64,000 nt of DNA, taken from NCBI RefSeq assembly GCF_000149955.1, contig NC_030990.1, positions 4,453,482 through 4,517,481 of the forward strand, written 5' to 3'. Both the position numbers and the translations under genes were made by a program. Each line of letters opens with the position of its first letter. The first letter of the stretch is position 1. The notes beneath the pieces were generated by a model. It had not been told where the DNA came from and did no database searches. It saw nothing but the letters and a program-made list of their open reading frames with translations. This document shows, in pieces, positions 10,841 to 21,252 of the stretch. Origin of the DNA: Fusarium oxysporum f. sp. lycopersici 4287 (Eukaryota; Ascomycota; Sordariomycetes; Hypocreales; Nectriaceae).

Positions 10841-12983
10841 TATTGCGTCAAGAGTACTGAGTGACGAATAAACGAGATTTGCTACTTCAGTGAAAGACGA
10901 AGAGAGTTGGGGGATAAAAAGACCAAGACTTCAGCTCCAATGATGGTATATAAAGCCCTCCCAAACGAGAAAAGAGCAGACCCGGCACAAGTTTCGGCAA
11001 AGGAATACACCGAATCTCCATCATCATTGGTAACATTTCACCAAGATCAGCGAAAAATGTAACATCACCAACAGTCTGGCCAACGAGAAACAAGGTGATT
11101 GCTTCAAGTCGGTAGATCATCCCCCGCAATTGACGAGACTACCCCGCAGCTGAGTCGGGTTGATTCTGGGGTAAAATGGGCACGAGCAAGGTCTATGACT
11201 CGGGGAACAACCAGTGGTGTCATGATGACCCGCTGACTTGTGGGAAGGACGCTGTTCTTTTTCGTATGTGCTGTTTGATGGGTGTTGTAAGGATTGGGAT
11301 GGAGGATGCGAGGGTTGTATTAGGCTGCACCTACGGAGATATCATGGAGTTGGATGCATTTGCATGTTCTCTTATCCACAACACCTGGATCCGAGATGAA
11401 CCAGATCTCACCGAGACAGATATTCGATGCGGAAAACAGACCGCTGGCCGGGTTGATACTGTGACCCGACTGGCAGCATTCTTACGTGAGTACTTCTTAC
11501 GATGCCTCATTGCTGATGCGAGAAAGCTTCGCACTTTCACCGTGCGGTGCAGACCACTCTCGGAGCCAGAAGTAGCCATCGACACAGTCTCAAAAGCATG
11601 CCGAGGTCCTTTTGCAATGTAACTTCCGAGATTTCCTAACTTGAAGCGGCGAATTGGGGTTTGAATGCAACAGTAAAACGATGCAGGTATTCCCATTCAA
11701 CCAATCAAGTGCATTTCACTATTAGGCAAAATGGATGTTGTGATCGGCAATGCGGAGAGCAAGCAAACTGCATATCGGACAAAAGACCGATAAATGCTGG
11801 GTTGACTCAACAGATGCTGTCACCTGATCTGTCTCGAGCCAGGTAAAGGCGGACATAAAAGCAAGAGCTAACATTTTCGCTCGGTCATCGAGGGGCGTTG
11901 AGCCTAGACTCTATGGCCATGACTTGTATATATAGCATTTTCAACCATCGCCTCCGTTGTTTTGTGAATACGGAAAATAACCGCTTCTCAACCTAATTAT
12001 GTGTAGCGATTAGACTACTAGACTAATAACCCAAAAACAAAAGCCTCTGTTGGTCAGGTAACAGAAGAATAGGGCCTATGCCACTTCTTAACATCGTAAC
12101 TATAGTTTCTTCGTTTTAAATAGGCTTATATTAATATAAATTAAAATTTTCAGGTATGCTTAACTTAAACAGCGATAAGCTTAGTTTGCAGCTTGGAGCC
12201 ATTGTGTTAAATCAGAAGTGTATTTTCTAACCTTTGGACTGACTCATAAACTCAATACCGCCACGACCTTCTGATTGCTCCAAACCATCTTTCCAGCCTT
12301 CTTCTCAGCCCCGATGGCACCGACATACTTGTCATCACAAAACCTTCAGCCAAACTAAGGTCTGTTTGGTTTGGGTGATTTTGATAGAAGAACGCCCTTG
12401 TTGGTGCGGGAGCTGCCATCTTGAAGATCTGGGGCTTTTGTGGTGTTGAGCTAACCTATCTTGGCCGAGGGATTGGAGCATCTTATATGCCTTCAAGGCT
12501 GTTCAAAGAGTCATAATCTAGGTTTTCCTCATATCAGCTTTACGCTGTAGCAATTGGTCAGGCATTTTGGTATAATGTCTAAGTTGTGAGCCAGATGTGT
12601 TATTTGCAGTTGAGACTTGTGGCTGAGAGCTTAATTCAGCACAGAGAACTTAGTTAGCAGCTTGGAGCATACCCTATCATTTGACCTCACGTCGGTCACG
12701 GGACAGAGTAGCGCGAAATACCAATTGACAATCCCGATCGAGAAGTCGTGATAAGCGTTACTGCGCTAGGATGGAAGTAGTCAATTGATTGCAATATTAA
12801 TATACTGTCAACATTAGAGCTCATCTCTGATGGATTCAAGCATAGCCTCAGCGAGTTGGTGGGGTGATCAATATCGATGCTTAATCGCTCACTAATTCTT
12901 AGCAATGCCAAAGAAGAGCAAGGGTCCTTGAACTCTATTTCGCAGACTCGATTAAGTTATCATCAATGTGGCTCTATTAAGAC
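10841..12983. other. Intergenic region upstream of transporter, no gene supported
   Basis: About 2.1 kb. The left part is the promoter of the minus-strand transporter. Two overlapping open frames on opposite strands at 11176-11622 and 11331-11696 have no recognisable domain, and neither is convincing. From about 12000 the sequence becomes more AT-rich and looks like old, degraded intergenic or repeat DNA. No further structure is supported. Confidence 0.4.
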
Positions 12984-12985
12984 TA

Positions 12986-13029
12986 ACGTGTATGATAAGC
13001 GAGTGTCACAGATAAGCGAGTGTCACAAA
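12986..13029 (+). repeat. Left terminal inverted repeat of the Fot-like transposon
   Basis: A 44-bp repeat, a perfect reverse complement of 14802-14845. It begins ACGTGTAT and contains the 17-bp unit GATAAGCGAGTGTCACA twice in tandem. TA precedes it. Confidence 0.95.
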
Positions 13030-13091
13030 AATCTCAACCTCTTGACTTTAAATCGCTTTAAAACCACCATAAACCATCTAATCAATTAAAA

Positions 13092-14747
13092 CTACTCGCT
13101 ATACTCTTCTCCTGGGGTCTCAATCACTACCCGACAGGTCCTTGCATTATGCCCGGCCTTGCCGCATACACCGCAACGCCGACCACCCGGGCGCTCCGAC
13201 CTTCCTCGAGCACCATTTCTAGATGATTCGGCCACTACCTGCGCATCAACATCCATCTGATCAACTACTTGCGATGCTTCCTGTACTGTCATCGCCCCTC
13301 CTTTCTGTAGTCTAGTCCTTTTTGCCCTTCGGCGCCGGCTTAGTATCTTATTTGCTTGTTCAAGATCCTTTAACCTAGCCTCTACTAAGGCTAGCCGATG
13401 TAGAGCTGCCTTTGTTGCTTTAGTACTAGACTTTAAAGCTTCAATTATTGACTCTGGGGAGCTGCTTTTATGACTTCTGATTCGCCTTTCGAGGTATTCA
13501 GATTGAGATTGAGCCTCAGTTGCTGTCTTTGGGGTCTTTGAAACCCATGGGGTCGAAGGGTTAGCAGCCTCCCCGGGAGGCGTTGGAGTCCGTAGCTGCA
13601 CATCAAGCTTTGAGATTACATTTTCCGGGTTAAGAGGAGCAAGACCAGCTCCTCTAAAACCTCCCCGGATATTGCTTTCAGTAAAAGTATCTTTAAATGC
13701 AGCATAAAAGGCAGAAAAGAACTCGGTCTTAGAAATATGGGTTATAGAGCATCTAATCAGATGCTCTATTTCTCGACCATAAGCCTGTTTTAGCGGCCCA
13801 AAGCACCCAACATCAAGGGGTTGGAGTAGGTGAGATGCATGAGCAGGCATACAGAGCGTGATAATCTTGTTCTCCTGGCAATATCTCTCGAAATCGGCCG
13901 AGTGGTGGCTTTCGTGACCATCAAGGATCAGAAGACGATACCGAGCATTTAACCGTTTAGTTGTAGATCGATCAAAGTGCTTTAGCCACTCGAGACCCAG
14001 CTCGTTATTTGTCCATCCATTTTGGCTCGTTGCAATAACCCAATCGCCTGGGAGGTCGCATTCTCGGTACCAATTCGCAAGGTGATATTGGCCTGCACCA
14101 ATGATAAACGGCGCGATCGATTGGCCTTCTGCGTTAATCGCCTGGATCACAGTAATCCATTCCCGGTTTCCAGGCTGCACTGATTTTGGTCTTGCTTGCC
14201 TTTCTGAACCGGTGACAACCATTCCGGCCATAATAACGCCCATCATAAAGCCAGTCTCATCAAAGTTCCAGATATCATCTGATCGGATACCATACTTCGC
14301 GATTGTGTTCTGTACAAGCCTGAACCAGCCACGAATAATAGTCGGATCTTCGCATTTAGCTCTTTGATAGTCATATTTGCGAAATAAACGCGTCTTTAGC
14401 TCTGGTTGTCGCTTTATGAAGTTATGAGCCCAGCGCTTGCCAACAGGTGACGCGTCGCGGTCTATAAGCAGAGAATTGGCCATTTCTTCCACAAAACGCA
14501 ATCGCGAGGGAAATCCTCGCGAATCTAGGTCAAGGACGAATTGAACTATTATCTGTTCCTCTAGATCAGATAGTTTCCGTGAGTTTGGGATGGAATCGCG
14601 TCGTGAATGAATGCCATGTTGACGACGATGTAAGGTACGGTAATGGACTTTATAGATAGTTGCAGCGCGTCGGATACTTAATTTGGGGTCATTTTGAAGG
14701 GCCTGAAGGGCAAGAAGAATTCTAGCTTCATCTGAGGGTTGTGACAT
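13092..14747 (-). CDS. Fot/pogo-like transposase (DDE) with C-terminal zinc knuckle
   Basis: An intact gene for 551 aa. An N-terminal psq-type helix-turn-helix (about residues 10-55, SIRRAATIYKVHYRTLHRR) is followed by a CENP-B-type helix-turn-helix (about 60-130). The DDE_1 catalytic core comes next, with first Asp in IWNFDETGF, second in LLILDGHESHHS and third in SHLLQPLDVGCFGPLK. The C-terminal part is helical and basic, and ends with a CCHC knuckle, CGVCGKAGHNARTC, close to the stop. It cuts and reinserts its own element at TA dinucleotides in the nucleus. With an uninterrupted frame and perfect inverted repeats, the element may be autonomous. Confidence 0.93.
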   Translation of the reverse strand: MSQPSDEARILLALQALQNDPKLSIRRAATIYKVHYRTLHRRQHGIHSRRDSIPNSRKLSDLEEQIIVQFVLDLDSRGFPSRLRFVEEMANSLLIDRDASPVGKRWAHNFIKRQPELKTRLFRKYDYQRAKCEDPTIIRGWFRLVQNTIAKYGIRSDDIWNFDETGFMMGVIMAGMVVTGSERQARPKSVQPGNREWITVIQAINAEGQSIAPFIIGAGQYHLANWYRECDLPGDWVIATSQNGWTNNELGLEWLKHFDRSTTKRLNARYRLLILDGHESHHSADFERYCQENKIITLCMPAHASHLLQPLDVGCFGPLKQAYGREIEHLIRCSITHISKTEFFSAFYAAFKDTFTESNIRGGFRGAGLAPLNPENVISKLDVQLRTPTPPGEAANPSTPWVSKTPKTATEAQSQSEYLERRIRSHKSSSPESIIEALKSSTKATKAALHRLALVEARLKDLEQANKILSRRRRAKRTRLQKGGAMTVQEASQVVDQMDVDAQVVAESSRNGARGRSERPGGRRCGVCGKAGHNARTCRVVIETPGEEYSE

Positions 14748-14801
14748 ATTTGGTGGTTGAGAAGTATCTGATCAAATGGACATGTTGTAAATTGAGGGAT
14801 C

Positions 14802-14845
14802 TTTGTGACACTCGCTTATCTGTGACACTCGCTTATCATACACGT
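14802..14845 (-). repeat. Right terminal inverted repeat of the Fot-like transposon
   Basis: A 44-bp perfect inverted copy of 12986-13029, followed by the TA target duplicate at 14846-14847. Confidence 0.95.
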
Positions 14846-14847
14846 TA

Positions 14848-15451
14848 TATCGGATAATATCTATTCACTTCAAAATGTGTCGATAAAAGCGACAGATCTG
14901 TTTCTCTTTAACCCCCAAGGATTACATACGTCGTGAATATATGCAGTGGCGCCAAACATCCCTTTCACATTTCCTTTGAGGGTTTTCATAGTCAACTGCA
15001 ATACTAAGATGAAAGCGGTTTATTCGGCTGAATTGGTGCAGTCTAGATCAGTAGTCGAAGACATCAAGTCGTTGGGAAGTACGATAACCTATGACCAAAA
15101 AGGATAGTTCAAGCGACTTCCCCGCAAACCCATGGATCACGACAAGGGGGCTTGATAAGATGGTCACGATCATCTACCCTGGCTTCTGCAAAATTACGAA
15201 CAAGCCTATCATCAAGCATAACTCAATCTGTCTCCCGCATCTAGATAGATTATGGAAGCGGGAGCCGACTCTAGTATACGATTTGATGTCGCTTGTCAAT
15301 TTGACAGGTGAGGACGTAACGACCGAGACTTACGCTTGGGCCTTGGGACGGTTGTATAGGTAGAATAACTATATAAGGCTGTCCGGATGTTATTAGAGAA
15401 TAAAATAGATACCATTCCAGTTTTTCATATTCTCAATTCTCAAACAACTCA
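14848..15451. other. Intergenic region with TATA box for the amidohydrolase gene
   Basis: About 600 bp between the transposon and the amidohydrolase start. TATATAAGG at 15370-15378 lies roughly 75 bp upstream of the ATG and is a good TATA box. A 90-codon open frame at 15091-15363 has no recognisable features and is not called. Confidence 0.5.
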
Positions 15452-17568
15452 ATGAAAGCTCCAGGTTCGATCTCTAGCCTGCTTCTGGCAGTAGCTCTTC
15501 TGTTTTCAACCGGCTCAGCTGCTTCCGAGAAGTCAAACAACAAGACAGTTATTGCAGACACCGTCTTTCACAATGGATCCATTTATTCTCTCGATCTTCT
15601 ATCTACAAAATACACTGCCCTCGCCGTCAAAGATGGACGCATTGCCTTCCTAGGCGACGAGGAAGGCATTCAGTCATACATCGCAAAGAACACTTCGGTC
15701 TTCAACCTTGAAGGCCGCATGATGATGCCTGGTCTCGTGGACGCCCACATGCATCCCCTGCGTGGCGGAGCGAGTCTACTGAAGTGCAACATGAACTTTC
15801 AACCTTTGGGTCTTCGTAAAGTCCTTGAGAAAATCCAGAGTTGTCTTGATGACGACAAGGATAAGAGTAATGAAGATTGGCTAGAGGTTATCTCGCTTGA
15901 CTACTACGCCTTGGTCGACGATACGGGCGGCGTTACGAAGAAGGACCTAGATAAGCTCAAGACGAAAAGGCCTATCCTGGTTGCGTCAGCTGATTCACAT
16001 ACCTTCTGGGTCAACTCTGCTGCGTTGAAGGTATCATCTCTCACAAGCAAGACCAAAGACCCACGAAACGGCAAATTTGAGCGACTTGCGGGAAGTCAAG
16101 AACTTTCAGGAATTTTACAGATTCTGCGACGAGTTATTAGCAGGTCCGGCGCCACCAACGACCGAGGACACATTCGATCTGCCAGAGCAGCATTGAANNN
16201 NNNNNNNNNNNNNNNNNNNNNNNNNNNNNNNNNNNNNNNNNNNNNNNNNNNNNNNNNNNNNNNNNNNNNNNNNNNNNNNNNNNNNNNNNNNNNNNNNNNN
16301 NNNNNNNNNNNNNNNNNNNNNNNNNNNNNNNNNNNNNNNNNNNNNNNNNNNNNNNNNNNNNNNNNNNNNNNNNNNNNNNNNNNNNNNNNNNNNNNNNNNN
16401 NNNNNNNNNNNNNNNNNNNNNNNNNNNNNNNNNNNNNNNNNNNNNNNNNNNNNNNNNNNNNNNNNNNNNNNNNNNNNNNNNNNNNNNNNNNNNNNNNNNN
16501 NNNNNNNNNNNNNNNNNNNNNNNNNNNNNNNNNNNNNNNNNNNNNNNNNNNNNNNNNNNNNNNNNNNNNNNNNNNNNNNNNNNNNNNNNNNNNNNNNNNN
16601 NNNNNNNNNNNNNNNNNNNNNNNNNNNNNNNNNNNNNNNNNNNNNNNNNNNNNNNNNNNNNNNNNNNNNNNNNNNNNNNNNNNNNNNNNNNNNNNNNNNN
16701 NNNNNNNNNNNNNNNNNNNNNNNNNNNNNNNNNNNNNNNNNNNNNNNNNNNNNNNNNNNNNNNNNNNNNNNNNNNNNNNNNNNNNNNNNNNNNNNNNNNN
16801 NNNNNNNNNNNNNNNNNNNNNNNNNNNNNNNNNNNNNNNNNNNNNNNNNNNNNNNNNNNNNNNNNNNNNNNNNNNNNNNNNNNNNNNNNNNNNNNNNNNN
16901 NNNNNNNNNNNNNNNNNNNNNNNNNNNNNNNNNNNNNNNNNNNNNNNNNNNNNNNNNNNNNNNNNNNNNNNNNNNNNNNNNNNNNNNNNNNNNNNNNNNN
17001 NNNNNNNNNNNNNNNNNNNNNNNNNNNNNNNNNNNNNNNNNNNNNTCTCATTCGTAGATTGATCCTCTGGATGAGTGGCTTGCCATCAAAGTCGGCGTCA
17101 CGCGCTCAGGCGATCCCAAAAACCCCAACTCCCCAGCCTCGCAAGGCGGCTCCCTACAACGGCAACGGTCTTCCCGGTCTGACCCTCACACGCGATCAGG
17201 CTATCCGAGCCATCACGACCGAGAGCGCTCGCTTCCTTCGCGCTGATGCCTATATCGGATCACTTGAAGTTGGAAAGCTTGCAGATGCTATTATTCTAAA
17301 GGCCAATTACTTTGAAGTCCCTGAGCAGCATATCGCTAGACAGAAGACGCTTTTGACGATGGTTGGTGGTGAGGTTGTATATATCGCGGATGAGGTTGAT
17401 TTCAAGAATGGTGTTAAACCTAAGTTTAAGAATGATGATGATGTTGGTAGGATGATTAAGAGGAGGAGTGTTGGGGGGATTCAGGGGAGAAATTTGTCGG
17501 AGAAGGGGAAGAGATCTGTGCAGCGTTTGCAGACTCGAGGGGCTTGTGTGCATTCTAATCATCACTGA
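15452..17568 (+). pseudogene. Secreted metal-dependent amidohydrolase, interrupted by gap and frameshifts
   Basis: The N-terminus has a signal peptide (MKAPGSISSLLLAVALLFST), then VFHNGSIYSLD, LEGRMMMPGLVDAHMHP (the metal-binding HxH) and ADSHTFWVNSAALK. These are typical of the YtcJ-like amidohydrolase family. An 848-bp gap (16198-17045) removes the middle. Just before it, from about 16118, the reading frame slips away and back. The expected residues DELLAGPAPPTTED appear in another frame and SARAAL returns in the first, as if two single bases were missing. After the gap, TAG at 17051-17053 may be an intron acceptor leading into IDPLDEWLAIKVG. Near 17151 an extra base shifts the frame before YNGNGLPGLTLTRDQAIRAITT and the C-terminal GSLEVGKLADAIIL. 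Either a pseudogene or sequencing errors beside a gap; I cannot separate these. Confidence 0.7.
16198..17045. other. Assembly gap (N run, 848 bp)
   Basis: A run of N inside the amidohydrolase gene. Nothing can be read here, and translated frames across it are meaningless. Confidence 1.
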
Positions 17569-17615
17569 AAGCAAACAAGGCCCGCTTGATAGGTTACGCT
17601 TCTCTTTGTCCATTT

Positions 17616-19076
17616 TCACATTAATCCTCTAAACCCATCCTCAATCCTTGACCACTGCCGCGGTGTGAAGAAACCAGATAACCAATAATTACCATCAAGA
17701 TCTCTAGTGTGAATATTGACAAAGTTCCTCATTGTAATACCTGGATTGAGCGATGAAGCATAGTGATGAACTGGCCTTCCAGCACGGTTCTTCCGCTGGT
17801 TATCTTTACCAGCTTGAATCACCGCTGGTCCAAAGTCCGCAGCTGTAAAGAGATCGACCTTGAGCCTATTGTTGGTAACCAGAAGTTGGCTACCTGGTGC
17901 AGCGAAGATTGGCGCTCTTGTTTTGCCGTCATCCCAACGTTCGCGAAAGAGCTGAAGGATGCCTATCAAGTTCGACTCATCCAGCTGTTGCAACAAGCCT
18001 CGGCGGCTCGCGAGAGCTTGCTTTCCCAATGGTCCGTGAAGGTCACTTGGTGCGATATTGACGAAGGACCCTAGGATCATGTTCTGAACGTAAACGCCAT
18101 CAGAATTTTGGAGTTGAGATAATCGGGTGCGTGCGTCGATCGGAGTTGTCATGCTGATTGGACGGGGTGCTTTAGATAAATCGACCCGGGCGCGGGTGAG
18201 CCAGGCCAAGATAGCATCACTTGGACTGAGCCATGGATCATCCTGGTCTGAGTGCTCTCCCTTAATATCCTCTAGCGCTTGTTGATGGAGTTTGTCTACC
18301 ACGTCTTTCGGCAGGCAGATGATGCGGCTTTCAACGATCGGCTTAGTGAGTATGATCCAGAGCATACGGACGACGAAGAATATGAACGCTATACCAGAGA
18401 GAATTCGGGCTTCACTAGCTGCATACTGTGGTCCGGCTTGAGAGATAGCTCCAAGGTTGTATAGGACATCATCCTTGGCGCCGATGATATTTGGGACACG
18501 TTCTTTGTGACCAGCGAGTACTGCTGACCACGCTTGAACCAAATGAGAGAATGCAACTGCGTCAAAAATAACATGTGGCCACGTAACAGTAACAAGTGTC
18601 GCGTCTTGAAATGTGATAATATGAAGGCCTATTATGGGGACATCTCGACTGGTATAATCTTTCAGCGATGCCGGTGCACCAGGTGATATACCAAAGTCCC
18701 GAGGCCCCGATGCTCCTGGAAAGGTTGACGGTCGACTAGTCGCATTTGGCAATAGCTTTGCTGCATTGTGACCTTCGATGCTGATATCGTAATGTTGATG
18801 CGAGTAAGACACGGCGGGTTGTTCATTTGTGTAAGTAGTCGGGACATGAACTTCGAGAGCTCCTCGTTTGTTATGCCCATTTCTCAATCTTCCACCAAGT
18901 TTCTTCCAATCGCCAATGGTAAGTAATTCCGATAGCGATTTGTGAAGTTTGTTAGCGTCCAAGACGTCGCTGAAGCGCATAGTCCAGGCCATCACGAGGA
19001 ATTTGAGGATGGACACATTGTCTATCATGTGCGTGGGGTACAGAATGTCGTCTGACGGTGAGTTTGAAGAAGCCAT
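17616..19076 (-). CDS. BAHD-like acyltransferase (transferase family)
   Basis: An intronless gene for 486 aa. The catalytic motif H168-V-I-F-D172 (HXXXD) lies in a hydrophobic strand context, TVTWPHVIFDAVA. A second motif, TAADFGPA near the C-terminus, stands in for the DFGWG structural motif of BAHD enzymes. The domain layout (N-terminal condensation-like half, central hydrophobic insert around residues 220-250, then LSPSDAILAWLTRARVDLS) matches fungal transferases related to trichothecene 3-O-acetyltransferase and similar secondary-metabolite enzymes. It would transfer an acyl group from CoA to an alcohol or amine, with acceptor unknown. The hydrophobic insert could be a membrane anchor. 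A TATATA run lies about 40 bp upstream of the start. It is tail-to-tail with the amidohydrolase. Confidence 0.8.
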   Translation of the reverse strand: MASSNSPSDDILYPTHMIDNVSILKFLVMAWTMRFSDVLDANKLHKSLSELLTIGDWKKLGGRLRNGHNKRGALEVHVPTTYTNEQPAVSYSHQHYDISIEGHNAAKLLPNATSRPSTFPGASGPRDFGISPGAPASLKDYTSRDVPIIGLHIITFQDATLVTVTWPHVIFDAVAFSHLVQAWSAVLAGHKERVPNIIGAKDDVLYNLGAISQAGPQYAASEARILSGIAFIFFVVRMLWIILTKPIVESRIICLPKDVVDKLHQQALEDIKGEHSDQDDPWLSPSDAILAWLTRARVDLSKAPRPISMTTPIDARTRLSQLQNSDGVYVQNMILGSFVNIAPSDLHGPLGKQALASRRGLLQQLDESNLIGILQLFRERWDDGKTRAPIFAAPGSQLLVTNNRLKVDLFTAADFGPAVIQAGKDNQRKNRAGRPVHHYASSLNPGITMRNFVNIHTRDLDGNYWLSGFFTPRQWSRIEDGFRGLM

Positions 19077-19225
19077 ATTTTCAGATGAATTGAATGATGA
19101 TAATGTACTAAAATGAAGATATATACACTGCGAAAGACTGGCGAGATATTTTACTAGTCGCGCTCACCAAGATCCGAATCTCACGTAAGCGCAGCCCTCA
19201 CAACAACCCTCTCAACGCAACATTC

Positions 19226-20500
19226 CTAGATCTTTCCGAATCCAGCATTTCCAGGAACCTTGCTCCGCGCAGTAGTAGCCTGCGTAGACCTCGCAATAGG
19301 CAGTCCCTTAAACTCCGACAAAAAGCCAGTATCCTTCCTGTTGAAAGCACCAGACGAAATGAAGATATTACCCTGGCAAACGCGACCGAGGTACTGCTGA
19401 GTAGCGCTAGCAGCGGCGTTATCAGGGCAACTGTTAAGTTGGCCCTTGAAGTCGGGGACGACGACTTGCTTGACGTTCTGGAAGACATTTCCTTCAAAAA
19501 GACCCTTGCCGGCGGTGTCGCCTTCGATGGCGTGGCCGTTGATGTCGCGCCAGACGTTGTTGACGGCGTGGAGGAAGGTGGTGGCTGAGAGGGCTGGGCC
19601 ACGGCCTGCTGTGTGCTCGATGAGGTTGTCTATGTAGTATCAGTATAGCCCATGTGTTGGTGCTAAGTGAAGACTTACTCTGAAGGGTGATTTGATCACC
19701 CTGGCCGACCATCTCGATGGTCCAGTAGTGGTAACCGTCGCAGCCAGCGGACCACTGTGTGCGGCCATCGATGTGATTGTTGGAGAGTGTGATGCCAGTG
19801 CTCTTGTCGCGGCCAAAAACGTAGTGCTGACGACCAAGCAGAGATGTCTAGGAATGTTAGCAATCCTTCGGGCCATCTGGATAGCTGGGCTTACGGTGCA
19901 GTGATCAACCCAGATCTTGCTGGTGCCGGAGAAGGTGAAGGCATCACCGCCCCAGACATATTGAGGGTTCAAGTTCGTGACATCTATCACAACATTAGTC
20001 ATCAAGCATATAAACGGCCAGCAGTGTACTCACGGATGTTCTGAACAATAATGTTCTTGACATTAACAAACCGCAATCCCTTGCCCTTGATAATACCCTT
20101 ATTCCCAACACCAATAATCGTCTTATCAGAAGCGACGTTGATCCCACTCGTTCCAGCCTTGCTGTACGTAACATCAACCTTGGGGTTGTTACCGCACCAG
20201 TTCCCAGCAGCGTTGATAGCCAATTGACATCCCGCCCCAGTCTTCCACGGCGCACATCCCTTCTCTTTAACAGTACCCTCTGATCCGATGAAGTCGTACG
20301 TTCGGTCAAGTACAATAACGCGGGGCGCCTTGTCGGTGAGATATGTTACCAGCTCTTGAATGTTCTTGGGCGTAACTGCTGCAGCGGAACCACCGCCCGT
20401 GACACCTTGGGCGAAACCTTGTGCTGAACCGGAGACTTTTTGGGCGGTCACGGAAGTAAGGAGCGCTGTGAGCGCGCTGAGGCAGAGGGGTGAACTTCAT
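19226..20500 (-). CDS. Pectin lyase, polysaccharide lyase family 1, 4 exons, frameshift in signal peptide
   Basis: The coding parts are 20034-20500, 19895-19983, 19679-19847 and 19226-19629 (minus strand), with introns of 50, 47 and 49 nt. The mature protein begins QKVSGSAQGFAQGVTGGG. It contains the PL1 beta-helix landmarks VWGGDAFTFSGTSKIWVDHC, GRQHYVFGRDKSTGITLSNN, HIDGRTQWSAGCDGYHYWTI and IEHTAGRGPALS (the catalytic Arg region), and ends PGNAGFGKI. Expected length is about 375 aa, normal for fungal pectin lyase. The only suitable start, ATG at 20498-20500, is one base out of frame with the signal-peptide core LCLSALTALLTSVTA. The slip is in a run of four C (20487-20490), where one base seems to be extra. 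It cleaves methyl-esterified homogalacturonan by beta-elimination outside the cell. Confidence 0.85.
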
Positions 20501-21252
20501 GACGGCGAGTCGGTGATAAGGTTGAATCCTGCAAGCCAAGAGATCGGCTGGAGAACCAGTCTCGTCTTAAGTGAAACAATCATCTGAACAATAGTCTCAA
20601 AGTAAAGGGATGCGCGGATTCGTCGGAATGTTCCTCGGAGAAATTGCCCTATGCGAAGTTATCTAGCTCCTTGTTTCAGTTAAGTCTAAAGCACGGTTGC
20701 AGTGGAGAATATTATTTCCGTCAGTGACAAGCCAGTGTAGCCTTCCTTATACGACCCTTAATTTCGTTAGCTTCGTTACAACGGTCGCGACTATCGTATA
20801 AATGCCAGTGACATTTATTCTAGCTATTGTGTAGGGCGATTGTTTATTGGAGGATACAGATCTAGTCATTCCATCTTGTATCAAAAGGGAAAAGTGATAT
20901 GCGGCGGAGCTGAAACAACGATGTTTCCAGATCGTATCGTAACCAGTCCGGACATCAGATGAGAAAGTGGATTAGTGATTGAAACGGAACATTCCGTGGG
21001 CTCGGGGAATTGACAAGATGCCGGAGATGGTTATCGAAATGAGAATCAGTGAGATAAAAGTATGATATCCTCGTATGGGGGAATTGCTACCGGTAGCTTG
21101 AAGAATGAAGTTCAGGTAGATAACATGGGTCAAAGAACATTCTGATAGCTATTCTCTCCGACAAAATCGGGGAATACGATTTTTGTAACTGCATAGACGT
21201 TCAATATTCATAACCTGTCCCTAATCTGGCCCTTCCAAAAATCGACTTTCAT
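20501..21252. other. Intergenic region, pectin lyase promoter
   Basis: About 750 bp. It lies upstream of the minus-strand pectin lyase and downstream of the alpha/beta hydrolase. I see no gene and no recognisable structured element. Confidence 0.4.

Larger units (their letters stand above)
12986..14845 (-). mobile_element. Fot/pogo-type DNA transposon, apparently complete (1,860 bp)
   Basis: The element is bounded by perfect 44-bp terminal inverted repeats (12986-13029 and 14802-14845) and flanked on both sides by TA (12984-12985 and 14846-14847), the target duplicated by Tc1/mariner-pogo elements. It contains one uninterrupted transposase gene on the minus strand and shows no AT enrichment, so it has escaped RIP and looks recent. 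Each inverted repeat contains two tandem copies of the 17-mer GATAAGCGAGTGTCACA, plausible transposase-binding repeats. A degraded relative with the same architecture spans 28590-46297. Confidence 0.92.

Noticed and set aside
11176..11696. Two opposing open frames (148 codons plus strand, 121 codons minus strand)
   Set aside because: They overlap each other, neither shows a domain or plausible composition, and both lie in the region upstream of the transporter.
15091..15363. 90-codon open frame before the amidohydrolase
   Set aside because: No recognisable feature. It sits directly upstream of a TATA box and start of a real gene.
16137..17051. Long minus-strand open frame across the gap
   Set aside because: Almost all residues come from undefined bases.
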